Source of the DNA: Actinoallomurus iriomotensis | GTDB lineage: Bacteria; Actinomycetota; Actinomycetes; Streptosporangiales; Streptosporangiaceae | Length of the DNA stretch: 64,000 nucleotides | NCBI RefSeq assembly: GCF_030269445.1 | Contig: NZ_BSTJ01000021.1 | Location: 1 to 64,000 of the forward strand | Direction: 5' to 3' | In this document: positions 36,035-44,949 of the stretch, piece by piece | Layout: every line of letters begins with the position of its first letter | How positions within the stretch are numbered: position 1 is the stretch's first letter | Notes under the pieces: model-generated | Told to the model about the DNA's origin: nothing | What the model saw: the letters and a program-made list of their open reading frames with translations, nothing else | Databases searched by the model: none | Translations under genes and position numbers: made by a program

Positions 36035-36873
36035 GGTGGGGACTGGACGGGGTGACCGTCCGGTTCGGCTCGCGGGTCGCGCTCGCGGACGTGACCGTGC
36101 CGGCGGAGCCCTCGGCCGTGACGGTCGTGGTCGGCGGCGACGGCGCGGGCAAGTCGACCTGCCTGCGGAGCCTCGTCGGGCTGGTGCGGCCCGACGAGGG
36201 GCGCGTGAGCCGCCCGCCCAAGACGAGGATCGGGTACGTCCCGGCCACCGGCGGGCTCTACCCCGACCTGACCGTAGCGGAGAACCTCGCCTTCGCCGTG
36301 TCGTCGTACGGGGTCCGGGGCGCCGACGTCGGCGCGATGCTCGACCGGATCGGCCTGGCGGGTGCCCGTGACCGGCTGGGCGGGCGGTTGTCCGGCGGGA
36401 TGCAACGGAAGCTGTCCGTCGGGCTGGCGCTCATCCACGGCCCCGACCTGCTGGTCCTCGACGAGCCCACCACGGGCGTCGACCCGGTGAGCCGCATGGA
36501 GCTGTGGCGGCTCGTGTCCGGCGCGGCCGCCGGCGGCACCGCGGTGGTCGTCGCCACGACCTACGTCAACGAGGCCGAGCGCGGCACCCGCGCCGTCCTG
36601 CTGGACGACGGGCGGGTGCTGGCCGATGGTTCCGCCGCCGACATCGCCGCGGGCGTGCCCGGCGCGGTCGGCCGCCGCCGCGCCCGCGACGGTGTGTCCC
36701 CGGGCGGTGAATGGTGGCGCCGCGGCGCCGGCTGGCGTGTGTGGTCGCCGTCGGGCGACCTTCCGGAGGGAACGGAGGCGGTACGGCCCGATCTCCACGA
36801 CGCCGCGATCGTGGCGGCCCTCGCCGCCGAGCGTGGCACCGGCGGCCGGTCCGCCGGTGCGAAGGAGGAGTGA
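36031..36873 (+). CDS. ABC exporter ATPase 1
   Basis: The 280-residue ATPase has Walker A GGDGAGKST at about 35-43, the signature LSGGM and Walker B LLVLDEPTTG with the D-loop GVDP. It belongs to the CcmA/drug-exporter group that energises ABC-2 permeases. The last 60 residues are a family-variable C-terminal part. It starts on AAGGAGG and is followed three bases later by a second ATPase. Two ATPases in tandem recall the two halves of YbhF. Confidence 0.92.
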   Translation: MRWGLDGVTVRFGSRVALADVTVPAEPSAVTVVVGGDGAGKSTCLRSLVGLVRPDEGRVSRPPKTRIGYVPATGGLYPDLTVAENLAFAVSSYGVRGADVGAMLDRIGLAGARDRLGGRLSGGMQRKLSVGLALIHGPDLLVLDEPTTGVDPVSRMELWRLVSGAAAGGTAVVVATTYVNEAERGTRAVLLDDGRVLADGSAADIAAGVPGAVGRRRARDGVSPGGEWWRRGAGWRVWSPSGDLPEGTEAVRPDLHDAAIVAALAAERGTGGRSAGAKEE

Positions 36874-36876
36874 CCG

Positions 36877-37785
36877 ATGCTCGCTCAGGCGCAGGAGGTC
36901 TCGGTCCGGTTCGGTTCGTTCACCGCGGTGCGCGCGGTGAACATGACCGTCGGCCCGGGGGAGGTGGTCGGCCTGCTCGGCGCGAACGGCGCCGGCAAGA
37001 CCACGCTGATCCGGGTCCTGCTCGGCCTGCTGCGGCCGAGCGCCGGGCGGGCGCGGCTGTTCGGGGCCCGGCCGTCGCTGGAGACGCGGCGTTCGGTGGG
37101 CTATGTCCCGCAGACGCTCGGCCTGTACTCCGACCTGACGGTCCGGGAGAACTGGAGCTTCGCCGCCTCCGCCTTCGGCCGTGCCGGCACCCGCGTGCCG
37201 GCCGACCTCCGGCCCTGGGAGGATGATCTCGTCGGCGGGCTGTCCCTCGGCGTGGCGCGGCGCGTCGCGTTCGCGGTCGCCCTGTCGCACGAGCCGAAGC
37301 TGTTCGTCCTGGACGAGCCGACCTCCGGCGTCGGCCCGCTCGGCGCGGCCCGGCTGTGGCAGGAGATCCGGCAGGCCGCCGAGCAGGGGGCGGGCGTCCT
37401 GGTGACGACGCACAACATGGAGGAGGCCGAGCAGTGCGACCGGCTGTACGTGATGGTCGCCGGCCGGGTCGAGGCCGAGGGCGCCGTCGCGGAGGTGATC
37501 GGCGACCGGACGGTCCTGGAGGTGCGCTGCGCCGACTGGATGCGCGCCTACCAGGCGCTCGACGACCACGGCTTCGCCGTCCAGGCCCACGGCTCCGTGT
37601 TGCGGGTGCCGGTGCCGCCGGGCGAACGCGACACGGTGACCGGCCTGCTGGAGCATGCCGGCATGGACGTCACCGTACGGGTCCGGCCCGCCGGCCTGGA
37701 GGAGGCGTTCATGGCGATCCTGGGAGACGGGAGGGCGGCTCATGACCCGCACGGGGCGCAGGCCGGGGGCTCCGCACACGCGTGA
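36877..37785 (+). CDS. ABC exporter ATPase 2 with degenerate signature motif
   Basis: The 302-residue ATPase has Walker A GANGAGKTT near 35-43, Walker B LFVLDEPTSGV and a C-terminal extension ending in GLEEAFMAIL. The signature motif reads LSLGV instead of LSGGQ, and the D-loop lacks its usual Asp (GVGP). One composite ATP site may therefore be weakened, as in asymmetric heterodimeric ABC proteins. It probably pairs with the preceding ATPase on the ABC-2 permease. The 3' end overlaps the TetR gene by 44 bp. Confidence 0.9.
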   Translation: MLAQAQEVSVRFGSFTAVRAVNMTVGPGEVVGLLGANGAGKTTLIRVLLGLLRPSAGRARLFGARPSLETRRSVGYVPQTLGLYSDLTVRENWSFAASAFGRAGTRVPADLRPWEDDLVGGLSLGVARRVAFAVALSHEPKLFVLDEPTSGVGPLGAARLWQEIRQAAEQGAGVLVTTHNMEEAEQCDRLYVMVAGRVEAEGAVAEVIGDRTVLEVRCADWMRAYQALDDHGFAVQAHGSVLRVPVPPGERDTVTGLLEHAGMDVTVRVRPAGLEEAFMAILGDGRAAHDPHGAQAGGSAHA

Positions 37786-38317
37786 GGCGATCATGACCGC
37801 CGCCCGGCGCTGCTTCGGCACGTCGGGGTATGAGGCGACCTCGCTCCGGCGGGTCGCGGACGAGGCCGGGGTGGACCCCGCGTTGCTGATCCACTACTTC
37901 GGGAGCAAGGAGGGCCTGTTCACCGCCGCGATGGGGCTGCCGTTCCGGCCGTCGGAGCTGTTCGCCGGGCTGCCGGAGATGACGCTGCCCGAGGCGGCGC
38001 GGACCATCGCCGGTCTCTTCCTCCGGCTGGCCGACGGCGACGACAGCCGGAACGCCATGCTCGCCCTGGTCCGCTCGGCGGTGTCGAACGAGCGGGCGGC
38101 CGCCATGCTCCGGGAGTTCGTCACCGAGGAACTCCTCACCATCATCGGCGGCGTCTCGACCCGTGCCGACGCGCGCATGCGCGCGTCGCTGGTGGCCGCC
38201 CAGCTCATCGGCGTCGCCATGCTCCGGCACGTCGTGAAGATCGAGACGCTCGCCGACGCGTCCCCGGAGGAGATCGTCGCGCTCGTCGCTCCGGTGATCG
38301 AGCAGTACCTGCGGTAG
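37742..38317 (+). CDS. TetR-family regulator of the ABC exporter
   Basis: The 191-residue TetR protein has a helix-turn-helix at about 30-55 (TSLRRVADEAGVDPALLIHY, then FGSKEGLF) and a C-terminal ligand domain like those of actinobacterial efflux repressors. The ATG at 37742 has GGGAGG upstream and lies inside the preceding ATPase gene, so it is the last gene of the exporter operon. It most likely binds the paired palindromes at 34835-34866 and represses its own operon. It converges with the degenerate SDR gene. Confidence 0.9.
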   Translation: MTRTGRRPGAPHTREAIMTAARRCFGTSGYEATSLRRVADEAGVDPALLIHYFGSKEGLFTAAMGLPFRPSELFAGLPEMTLPEAARTIAGLFLRLADGDDSRNAMLALVRSAVSNERAAAMLREFVTEELLTIIGGVSTRADARMRASLVAAQLIGVAMLRHVVKIETLADASPEEIVALVAPVIEQYLR

Positions 38318-38329
38318 GGCCCGCGCGGC

Positions 38330-39118
38330 TCAGGCGAGGCTCTCGCCGCCGTCGACGGTGAGGACCTGGCCGGTGACGTAGTTGTTGGCCATGAGGAAGA
38401 GCGCCGAGGCGGCGGCCTCCTCGGCGGTGCCGAAGCGGCCGAGGGGAGCGGTCGATCCTGCCTCGGCGACCGCGTCGTCGGAGTCCAGCGACGGGAGCGA
38501 GCGCAGGAGCGGGGTGTCGATCCGGCCGTAGCGGACGGTGTTCACGCGCAGCCGCGCGGGGGCGAGCTCCACGGCCAGGGCTTTGGTGAGCGTCTCCACG
38601 GCGCCGGCGGCCGACAGCGGGACGGTCATGCCCGGAGCGGGGCGGAGCACGAGGATCCCCGAGCTGAACGTGATCGAGCCTCCCGCGGGAAGCCGGGTCG
38701 CCGCCGTACGGGCGATGGCGAAGGTCGTCCCGAGGAGGGCGTCGAAGGTCGCGCGGACGTCGTCGGCCGACAGCCCGGTCACCGGGCCGGTGCCGCTGAG
38801 GCCGCCCGCGGTGACGAAGACGTGGTCGACGTGACCCGCCCCGTCGAAGGCCTCGGCGAGGGTCCGCTCGTCTCCGCCGTCGCCGGAGACGCCCAGCACG
38901 GCGTCGTCGGGATCCTCGGCCGGGCCCGCGCTTCGTACCCGGGAGACGGCGGCCTTCAGTCGGCCGGGGTCGCGGCCGACCAGCACGACGCGGGCGCCGA
39001 CCGAACGCAGCAGGACGCCCGCCGCCAGGCCGATGCCCGAGCTTCCGCCGATGAGGACGGCGGTCGTACCGGAGAGGGCACTCGTCAGCGGCGAACGAAC
39101 GGGAATGGGAGCGCTCAT
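38330..39118 (-). CDS. SDR-family protein lacking the catalytic Tyr and Lys
   Basis: The 262-residue protein has a normal Rossmann start (GGSSGIG at 24-30), the TAGG form of NNAG, the active-site Ser region FSSG at 151-154 and a normal C-terminus (VTGQVLTVDGGESLA). Where YxxxK should stand it reads PLSAAGAVE, so Leu168 and Gly172 replace the catalytic Tyr and Lys. Ordinary dehydrogenase chemistry is unlikely. It may be a non-catalytic binder or use other residues. It is divergent from a TetR gene and shares with it a duplicated 14-bp motif. Confidence 0.85.
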   Translation of the reverse strand: MSAPIPVRSPLTSALSGTTAVLIGGSSGIGLAAGVLLRSVGARVVLVGRDPGRLKAAVSRVRSAGPAEDPDDAVLGVSGDGGDERTLAEAFDGAGHVDHVFVTAGGLSGTGPVTGLSADDVRATFDALLGTTFAIARTAATRLPAGGSITFSSGILVLRPAPGMTVPLSAAGAVETLTKALAVELAPARLRVNTVRYGRIDTPLLRSLPSLDSDDAVAEAGSTAPLGRFGTAEEAAASALFLMANNYVTGQVLTVDGGESLA

Positions 39119-39137
39119 GTAAGAACCCTTCGGGAAT

Positions 39138-39208
39138 AAACCATCTGGTTGTTTTAGAAGCTGCCTCGATACTGCCGTGTGAGAGGAGAGGAGTCAACCG
39201 GATGGTTT
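39138..39208. promoter_or_regulatory. Paired inverted operators between the SDR and TetR genes
   Basis: AAACCATCTGGTTG (39138-39151) and, reversed, AAACCATCCGGTTG (39208-39195) are the same 14-bp motif facing opposite ways, one close to each divergent start. Each contains the dyad AACC-N4-GGTT, and in the first copy it extends to AACCA/TGGTT. They are probable sites for the TetR encoded at 39218. Confidence 0.82.
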
Positions 39209-39217
39209 AATTCGTGC

Positions 39218-39823
39218 ATGGCCTATGACGCGGAGGACACCAGGCGGCGGATCTTCGAGGCCGCCGCCGCCGAGTTCGCCGAGCACGGCCTGGCCGGGGC
39301 CAGGGTCGACCGGATCGCGACCGCCGCCCGGGCCAACAAGCAGGCCATCTACCTGTACTACGGGAGCAAGGAGAAGCTGTTCGCCGCCATCGTGCGGGCG
39401 AAGCTGGAAGAGGTCCGCGTCTCCGTGTTCATCGACCCGGACGCGGTGGCCGAGTCGGTCGGGCAGATGTTCGACTGGTACCGGGAACACCCGGAGCTGA
39501 TCAGGCTGCTGCTGTGGGAGGCGCTGGAGGTGCGCGACGACGCGGACGACAGCGAACGGGAGCGCCTCTACGGCTTCCGCGAGAAGGTCGACCGGCTCGT
39601 GGACGCAGGCGTGGCCCGGCACCTCCCCGAGGACGCCCGCGTCCGCGCCGCCCAGGACCTGCTGTTCACCATCATTGGACTGATCGCCTGGAACTTCGCG
39701 GTGCCCAGGACGTGCCGCGCCGTCCTGGGCGAGGAGACCGAACAGGCCGCCCTGGACCGCCGCCGCGAGACGGTCATCGCCACCGCCCGCCGGCTCGCCA
39801 CCGCGCCGGACCCCTCACGCTGA
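39218..39823 (+). CDS. TetR-family transcriptional regulator
   Basis: The 201-residue protein has a TetR helix-turn-helix at about 28-50 (ARVDRIATAARANKQAIYLYY) and a TetR_C ligand domain. The ATG at 39218 fits the start of the fold. The 13 upstream in-frame codons overlap the operator and were dropped. No clear Shine-Dalgarno is next to it. It should repress the divergent SDR gene and itself through the two matched motifs in the intergenic region. Confidence 0.9.
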   Translation: MAYDAEDTRRRIFEAAAAEFAEHGLAGARVDRIATAARANKQAIYLYYGSKEKLFAAIVRAKLEEVRVSVFIDPDAVAESVGQMFDWYREHPELIRLLLWEALEVRDDADDSERERLYGFREKVDRLVDAGVARHLPEDARVRAAQDLLFTIIGLIAWNFAVPRTCRAVLGEETEQAALDRRRETVIATARRLATAPDPSR

Positions 39824-39842
39824 CCCGGCGGACGCGGCCGTC

Positions 39843-40889
39843 TCAGTTCGGGTGGGTCAGTTCGGTGGTGAGCCACTGGAAGCATCGCGGCAGCATGGTG
39901 CTCCACACGCCCGTGTTGTGTCCGCCGCGTGGCACCACGTACGTGGCGACGAGCGTCGGTGGCCGGGTCGCCTTGACCATGCCGTCGATGGCGGCGGTGG
40001 TGCCGGGGTCCTGGCGGCTGGTGGCCAGGAGCAGGTCGACGCGGGGCCGCCGCCGGCGGACCACCACGGGCAGGTTCTCGCCCGGCAGCCGCGTCAGGCC
40101 CGGCGTGGACGGGGTGAAGTATCCGGCGAGGCTGACCCCGGCGCGGAACAGCCGCGGATACTGAACCGGCAGCTTGGCCGCGCAGTAGCCGCCCGTGGAG
40201 TACCCCATCGTGCCCCAGGCGTCACGACCCGGCAGGGTGCGGAAGTCCGCCGTGATGACGCTGCGGACGTCTTCGGTCAGCCAGGTCGCGACCTTCGGGC
40301 CGCGTGGGACGTCGACGCACTCGGTGTCGTGGCCCGGCCACACGGTGATGGTCGGCGCGACCAGGATGTACGGCTGCGCGGTGCCCTTCTCGACGTCCCG
40401 GGTCAGCTGCTCCGGGCCCCGCATCGCGTGGAACCAGGCGGTGGGCGTGCCCGGGAAGCCGGTGAACAGCTCCACCACGGGGAAGCGCCGCCGCGGTTCG
40501 AGCCGGTACTGCGGCGGCAGCCACACCCACACCCTGCTGCGGATGCCGGACCTGGCCCCGGCGAACGTGGCCTCCAGCGTGTGGTCGGCGGCCGGATGGA
40601 AGTCGTGGGGCACCGAAGGCGGCCCGCCGGCGTGCGCCGGCTGCTCGATCGGGGCGTTCGCGCCGTCGTCGCCGGCCAGGTCGCCCCAGGACGCGAAGAA
40701 CTCGTAGTGATCGTTGAGGACGACGCCGACCGCGATGATGGCGGTGACCTGGCAGGCCAGGATCAGCGACAGCCGCGCCGGCCACGCGGCCGGGCCGCGG
40801 ACGCGGCCCCACAGGACGGCGCACGCCACCGGACACCCCAGCGCCAGCACGATCGTCGCGACGAGCAGCGGCCAGCCCAGCAGACCCAC
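39843..40889 (-). CDS. Membrane-anchored esterase (Ag85/esterase-D-like)
   Basis: The 348-residue protein has two N-terminal membrane helices (about 3-26 and 38-58) followed by an extracytoplasmic alpha/beta hydrolase of the putative-esterase family. The nucleophile is in GTMGYSTGGYCA near 226-237, and the catalytic His is in PRGGHNTGVW. It resembles mycolyltransferase-like and trehalose-ester type esterases of actinomycetes but has no mycolate context here. The GTG at 40889 has AGGAGG at good spacing. The substrate is unknown. Confidence 0.87.
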   Translation of the reverse strand: MGLLGWPLLVATIVLALGCPVACAVLWGRVRGPAAWPARLSLILACQVTAIIAVGVVLNDHYEFFASWGDLAGDDGANAPIEQPAHAGGPPSVPHDFHPAADHTLEATFAGARSGIRSRVWVWLPPQYRLEPRRRFPVVELFTGFPGTPTAWFHAMRGPEQLTRDVEKGTAQPYILVAPTITVWPGHDTECVDVPRGPKVATWLTEDVRSVITADFRTLPGRDAWGTMGYSTGGYCAAKLPVQYPRLFRAGVSLAGYFTPSTPGLTRLPGENLPVVVRRRRPRVDLLLATSRQDPGTTAAIDGMVKATRPPTLVATYVVPRGGHNTGVWSTMLPRCFQWLTTELTHPN

Positions 40890-41212
40890 CGCAGTCCTCC
40901 TGACCCCCGGGTGGCGCCGCCCCCACGCGGGCGACGGCTCGTTCCGGGTCTACCGCGTACGGGCCGTCGAGTAGAAGAGCGTTTGCCGTCCGTTGGCGGA
41001 CTTCTGTCGATGCCATAACACGCGTTCACCTGGCGTGAAGGAACGGATGGGTACGACTTGTGTCGAACCGGGCGAGCCGCCGGACACGGGGCCGCCGCGG
41101 CGTACGGAGGCGACCCGGCCGGTTCAACTTCTACTCACCTGTAGTAGCTTGTGGGCACCGTGCGGGCGGCGCGCCCGCGTGGCCCCGACAGCCCGAGCGT
41201 GGAAGGCCGCCG
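40890..41212. other. 323-bp intergenic region upstream of uppP
   Basis: No gene is supported. CGACGGC near 40930 and GCCGTCG near 40966 form a distant inverted repeat. Closer to uppP, CTACT and AGTAG flank CACCTGT (about 41131-41147) in an AT-richer stretch, a possible promoter/operator. Nothing else stands out. Confidence 0.4.
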
Positions 41213-42127
41213 ATGTCCCTGACCTATCCCGAGGCGATCGTGGTCGGCCTCTTCCAGGGCGTGACCGAGCTGTTCCCGGTCTCCAGCCTCGGCCACAGCG
41301 TCATCATCCCGGCGCTGATCGGCGGCCGGTGGGCCCGCGACCTGAACGTCTCGGCGCCCGAGTCGCCGTACCTGGCGTTCATCGTCGGCCTGCACGTCAC
41401 CACGGCCCTCGCCCTGCTCGTCTTCTTCTGGCGCGACTGGGTGCGGATCGTCGGCGGGCTCCTCACCTCGATCCGGGACCGGCGCATCGAGACGCCGGAC
41501 CAGAGGCTGGCCTGGCTGCTGATCGTCGCCACCGTCCCGGTCGGCGTCGCCGGCCTGCTGCTGGAGCACACCTTCCGCACCGTGCTCGGCAAGCCCCTGC
41601 CGTCCTCGCTGTTCCTGGCCGTCAACGGCGTGGTCCTGTACGGCGGCGAGCTGCTGCGCCGCCGCGCCGCCAAGCGCGTCGACACCGCCACCATGGGCGC
41701 CCCCGACGAGCGTCTTCCCCCCGATGTCGTCTCCGACCGGCGGCTCGCCGGGCTCGGCTGGGGTGAGAGCGTCCTGATCGGCGCGGCCGAGATCCTCGCC
41801 CTGCTGCCCGGCATCAGCCGCTCGGGCGCGACCATGGTCGCCGGCCTGGCCCGCGGCCTGTCCCACGAGGACGCCGCGCGCTTCTCCTTCCTGCTGGCCA
41901 CGCCCGTCATCCTCGCCGCCGGCATGTTGAAGATCCCCGACCTGACCGGGCCGCTCGGCGCCGGGATCCACGGGCAGGTGCTGGCCGGCAGCATCGTCTC
42001 CGGCATCGGCGCCTACGTCGCCGTACGGTTCCTCGTCCGCTACTTCGAGACCCGCACCCTCATCCCGTTCGCCGTCTACTGCACCGTCGCGGGCCTGGCC
42101 TCCGCCGCCTACCTCGCCCTCACCTGA
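41213..42127 (+). CDS. uppP: Undecaprenyl-diphosphatase UppP (BacA)
   Basis: The 304-residue membrane protein recycles undecaprenyl pyrophosphate to the monophosphate carrier for peptidoglycan synthesis and can give bacitracin resistance. The active-site motif is E19 with PVSSLGH at 22-28 (usually PVSSSGH) and the second motif is PGISRSGAT. Eight hydrophobic helices are visible. The ATG at 41213 has GGAAGG upstream and starts the first helix. The open frame upstream has no family similarity. The alcohol dehydrogenase gene starts 17 bp after its stop. Confidence 0.95.
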   Translation: MSLTYPEAIVVGLFQGVTELFPVSSLGHSVIIPALIGGRWARDLNVSAPESPYLAFIVGLHVTTALALLVFFWRDWVRIVGGLLTSIRDRRIETPDQRLAWLLIVATVPVGVAGLLLEHTFRTVLGKPLPSSLFLAVNGVVLYGGELLRRRAAKRVDTATMGAPDERLPPDVVSDRRLAGLGWGESVLIGAAEILALLPGISRSGATMVAGLARGLSHEDAARFSFLLATPVILAAGMLKIPDLTGPLGAGIHGQVLAGSIVSGIGAYVAVRFLVRYFETRTLIPFAVYCTVAGLASAAYLALT

Positions 42128-42143
42128 GCCCGAAGGCCCCTCG

Positions 42144-43223
42144 ATGACCCGACCCGGCCCGATCCCCGCCACGATGCGGGCGGCCGTCCTGTACGGCGCG
42201 GGCGACCTGCGGGTCGTCGACCGTCCGGTCCCCGAGCCGCGGGCGGAGGAGGTCCTCGTACGGGTGGCGATGTGCGGCATCTGCGGCACCGACCTGAAGA
42301 TCCTCGACGGGCGGTTCCCGCAGACCCCGCCGTACGGCGACTACGTTCCGGGCCACGAGTGGACCGGCACCGTGGTGGCCACCGGTTCCACGGTGGACGA
42401 GCTCGCGCCCGGCGACCGGGTGTGCATCGAGGCGCACCACGGCTGCGGGCGATGCGCCAGCTGCCTGGCCGGCAAGTACACCGCGTGCCTCAACTACGGC
42501 GATCCCGGCAAGGGGCACCGGGCCAGCGGCATGACGGTGAACGGCGGCTTCGCGCAGTACGCGCTCCACCACGTCGGCGCGCTCTACCGCCTGCCGGACC
42601 GCGTCGGCGCGGATGACGCCGTGCTCCTCACCACGGCCGGCACCGGCCTGTACGGCCTGGAGACCGCGGGCGGCTACGTCGCCGGTCAGGACGTCGTGGT
42701 GTTCGGGCCCGGCGCGGTCGGGCTGATGACCGTCCAGCTGTGCAAACGCATGGGCGCGGCCCGGGTGATCCTGGTCGGCACCCGGGAGTCCCGGCTGCGG
42801 CTCGGCCGCGACCTGGGGGCCGACCACACCGTGGACGCCACCGAGACCGACCCGGTCCGTGCGGTGCTCGACCTCACCGGCGGCCAGGGCGCCGACCTGG
42901 TCATCGAGGCGTCCGGGGGGCTGGACGCGCCGGACCAGTGCGGCCGGGCGGTCAGGCGCGGCGGCAAGATCTTGTTCCTCGCCTTCTACCCGGAGGCCGT
43001 ACGGCTCGACCTGAGCGGGGTGATCCGCAAGGACGTCACCCTGTACACCGCGCGCGGCGAGGGCGGCGGCAACGTCCGGCGCGGCGTCGCGCTGGCCGCG
43101 GCGGGAATGCTCCGGTGCGGGGAGCTCATCACCCATCGCTTCGCGCTGGAGGACATCGGCGAGGCGTTCCGGGTCCTGCGGGAGCGCGCCGGCGAGCCGC
43201 TGAAGGTCGTCGTCGTCCCCTGA
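42144..43223 (+). CDS. Zinc-dependent alcohol/polyol dehydrogenase (MDR family)
   Basis: The 359-residue medium-chain dehydrogenase has the catalytic zinc ligands in CGICGTD (about 44-50) and GHEWTG. The structural-zinc Cys cluster CGRCASC...C lies near 101-115 and the NAD-binding GPGAVG near 193-198. It is like sorbitol and threonine dehydrogenases and should oxidise a secondary alcohol or polyol. It is followed by a lactate-permease-type transporter and an amidohydrolase with short gaps, so the three are probably co-transcribed. The substrate is unknown. Confidence 0.92.
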   Translation: MTRPGPIPATMRAAVLYGAGDLRVVDRPVPEPRAEEVLVRVAMCGICGTDLKILDGRFPQTPPYGDYVPGHEWTGTVVATGSTVDELAPGDRVCIEAHHGCGRCASCLAGKYTACLNYGDPGKGHRASGMTVNGGFAQYALHHVGALYRLPDRVGADDAVLLTTAGTGLYGLETAGGYVAGQDVVVFGPGAVGLMTVQLCKRMGAARVILVGTRESRLRLGRDLGADHTVDATETDPVRAVLDLTGGQGADLVIEASGGLDAPDQCGRAVRRGGKILFLAFYPEAVRLDLSGVIRKDVTLYTARGEGGGNVRRGVALAAAGMLRCGELITHRFALEDIGEAFRVLRERAGEPLKVVVVP

Positions 43224-43251
43224 CCGAGCGCCGGCCGACGGAAAGAGCGCC

Positions 43252-44877
43252 ATGGACCACCGGATCCCGCCTCCGATCGGTGGCTCACCCGCCCTTTCGG
43301 CCGTGGTGGCGGCCCTCCCGCTGGCCGTGCTGCTCGTGCTGCTCGGCGGGTTCCGCGTGCGGTCCGACCTGGCGGCGGCCGGGAGCCTGCTCGCCGCCCT
43401 GGCGATCGCCGTGCTCGCGTTCCGCCTGCCGGTGGTGACGGCGGTGAGCGGTACGGCGCAGGGCGCCGCGTTCGGCGTCTTCCCGATCGTGTGGATCATG
43501 GTCAACGCACTGTGGGTGAACCGGCTGCTCGCCGCTTCGGGACTGCTCTCGGTGGTACGGGACACGTTCGCCGGCGTGTCACCGGACCACCGGGTCCAGG
43601 CGCTCGTGCTGGCGTTCTGCTTCGGTTCCGTCCTGGAGGCCCTCGCCGGGTTCGGCGCGCCCGTGGTGGTGATCGCGGCGATCCTCCTGGCGCTGGGGCT
43701 CACGCCGATCCGCGCGGCGACCGTCGCCATGTTCGCCGACGCGGCGGGGACCGCGTTCGGGTCGATGGGAAACCCGATCGTCGCCCTCAGCCGGGCGGCG
43801 AACCTGCCGGCGGCGGAACTGGGCCGCATGGTCGGCCGGCAGGCCGCGATCGTGGCGGTCTTCATGCCGTTCGTCATCCTGCTCGTACTGGACGGACGGC
43901 GCGGGCTGCGGGAGCTGTGGCCGGTCGGGCTGGTGGCCGGGCTCGGCTTCGCGACCGGGCAGGTCGTGACGTCCAACTTCATCGCCTTCCCGCTGTCGGA
44001 CCTGATCGGCGCGCTGCTGGCCACCCTGGCGGCCGCCGTCCTGCTGTGGCGGTGGTCGCCCGCCGAGCCCGCGACGCCTCCCGGCTCCGGGCCGGGCCCC
44101 GGCGCACGCGCCGTCGAGGCGCCCACGCGGCACCCGCTCGCGACGAGAGTGCGGGCGTTCGTCCCGTACATGGTGCTGGTCGTGCTCCTCGCGGTGGTCT
44201 CGGTCCACGGTCCGGCGGCGCGGTTCGCGACCGGCCTGGGAGTGCGGTTCTCCTGGCCGGGCGTGCCGGTCTCCGGCGTCAACGGCACGCCGCCGGGCCT
44301 GCACGTCTTCCGGTTCGACTGGCTGAGCGCCACCGGCACGGTGCTGCTCGTGACCGGCCTCCTCTCGCTGCCGGTGCTGCGGCTGCCGGTGCGCACCGCG
44401 CTGCGCGAGTACGGCGCGGCGGCGGCGCGGACCCGCCGTGCCGCGGTCACCGTGGTCCTGGTGCTCGGCCTGGCGTACCTGATGAACTACTCGGGCCAGG
44501 CGGTCGCCATCGGCGCCTGGCTGGCCGGCGCGGGCGGCGCGTTCGTCCTGCTGTCGCCGGTGCTCGGCTGGCTCGGCGTGGCCGCGACCGGCTCCGACAC
44601 GTCGGCGAACGCGCTCTTCGGCGCCGTGCAGGTGGCGGCGGCGGGCCGGATCGGGGTGAGCCCGGTGCTGCTCGCGGCGACCAACAGCGAGGCGGGCGTG
44701 CTGGGCAAGCTGGTCAGCCCGCAGAACCTCGCCATGGTCGCGGCGGTCGTGGGAATGGCGGGCCGGGAGGGGACCCTCTTCCGGCGCACCTTCCCGTGGA
44801 GCGCCGGCTGCCTCGCCGGGTTCACCGTCCTGGTGTACCTGATGGCGTACGGCCCGCTGTCCTGGATGGTCCCGTGA
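43252..44877 (+). CDS. L-lactate permease family transporter (LctP-like)
   Basis: The 541-residue protein has 12-14 membrane helices and the LctP family landmarks: ALWVNRLLAASG near 82, FGSVLEALAGFGAPVVV near 125 and the C-terminal TGSDTSANALFG, with KLVSPQNLAM after it. The family imports lactate or glycolate with protons. A hydrophilic loop at about 262-290 is rich in Pro and Gly. It lies between the alcohol dehydrogenase and amidohydrolase genes, so the transported compound may be a carboxylate product or substrate of those enzymes. Confidence 0.9.
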   Translation: MDHRIPPPIGGSPALSAVVAALPLAVLLVLLGGFRVRSDLAAAGSLLAALAIAVLAFRLPVVTAVSGTAQGAAFGVFPIVWIMVNALWVNRLLAASGLLSVVRDTFAGVSPDHRVQALVLAFCFGSVLEALAGFGAPVVVIAAILLALGLTPIRAATVAMFADAAGTAFGSMGNPIVALSRAANLPAAELGRMVGRQAAIVAVFMPFVILLVLDGRRGLRELWPVGLVAGLGFATGQVVTSNFIAFPLSDLIGALLATLAAAVLLWRWSPAEPATPPGSGPGPGARAVEAPTRHPLATRVRAFVPYMVLVVLLAVVSVHGPAARFATGLGVRFSWPGVPVSGVNGTPPGLHVFRFDWLSATGTVLLVTGLLSLPVLRLPVRTALREYGAAAARTRRAAVTVVLVLGLAYLMNYSGQAVAIGAWLAGAGGAFVLLSPVLGWLGVAATGSDTSANALFGAVQVAAAGRIGVSPVLLAATNSEAGVLGKLVSPQNLAMVAAVVGMAGREGTLFRRTFPWSAGCLAGFTVLVYLMAYGPLSWMVP

Positions 44878-44949
44878 CGACCCCGCGGAAGACCCGAGAT
44901 GATCGTCGTGCCGACGCCCGACCCGACGTCCGACAGAGGAGAACCCACG

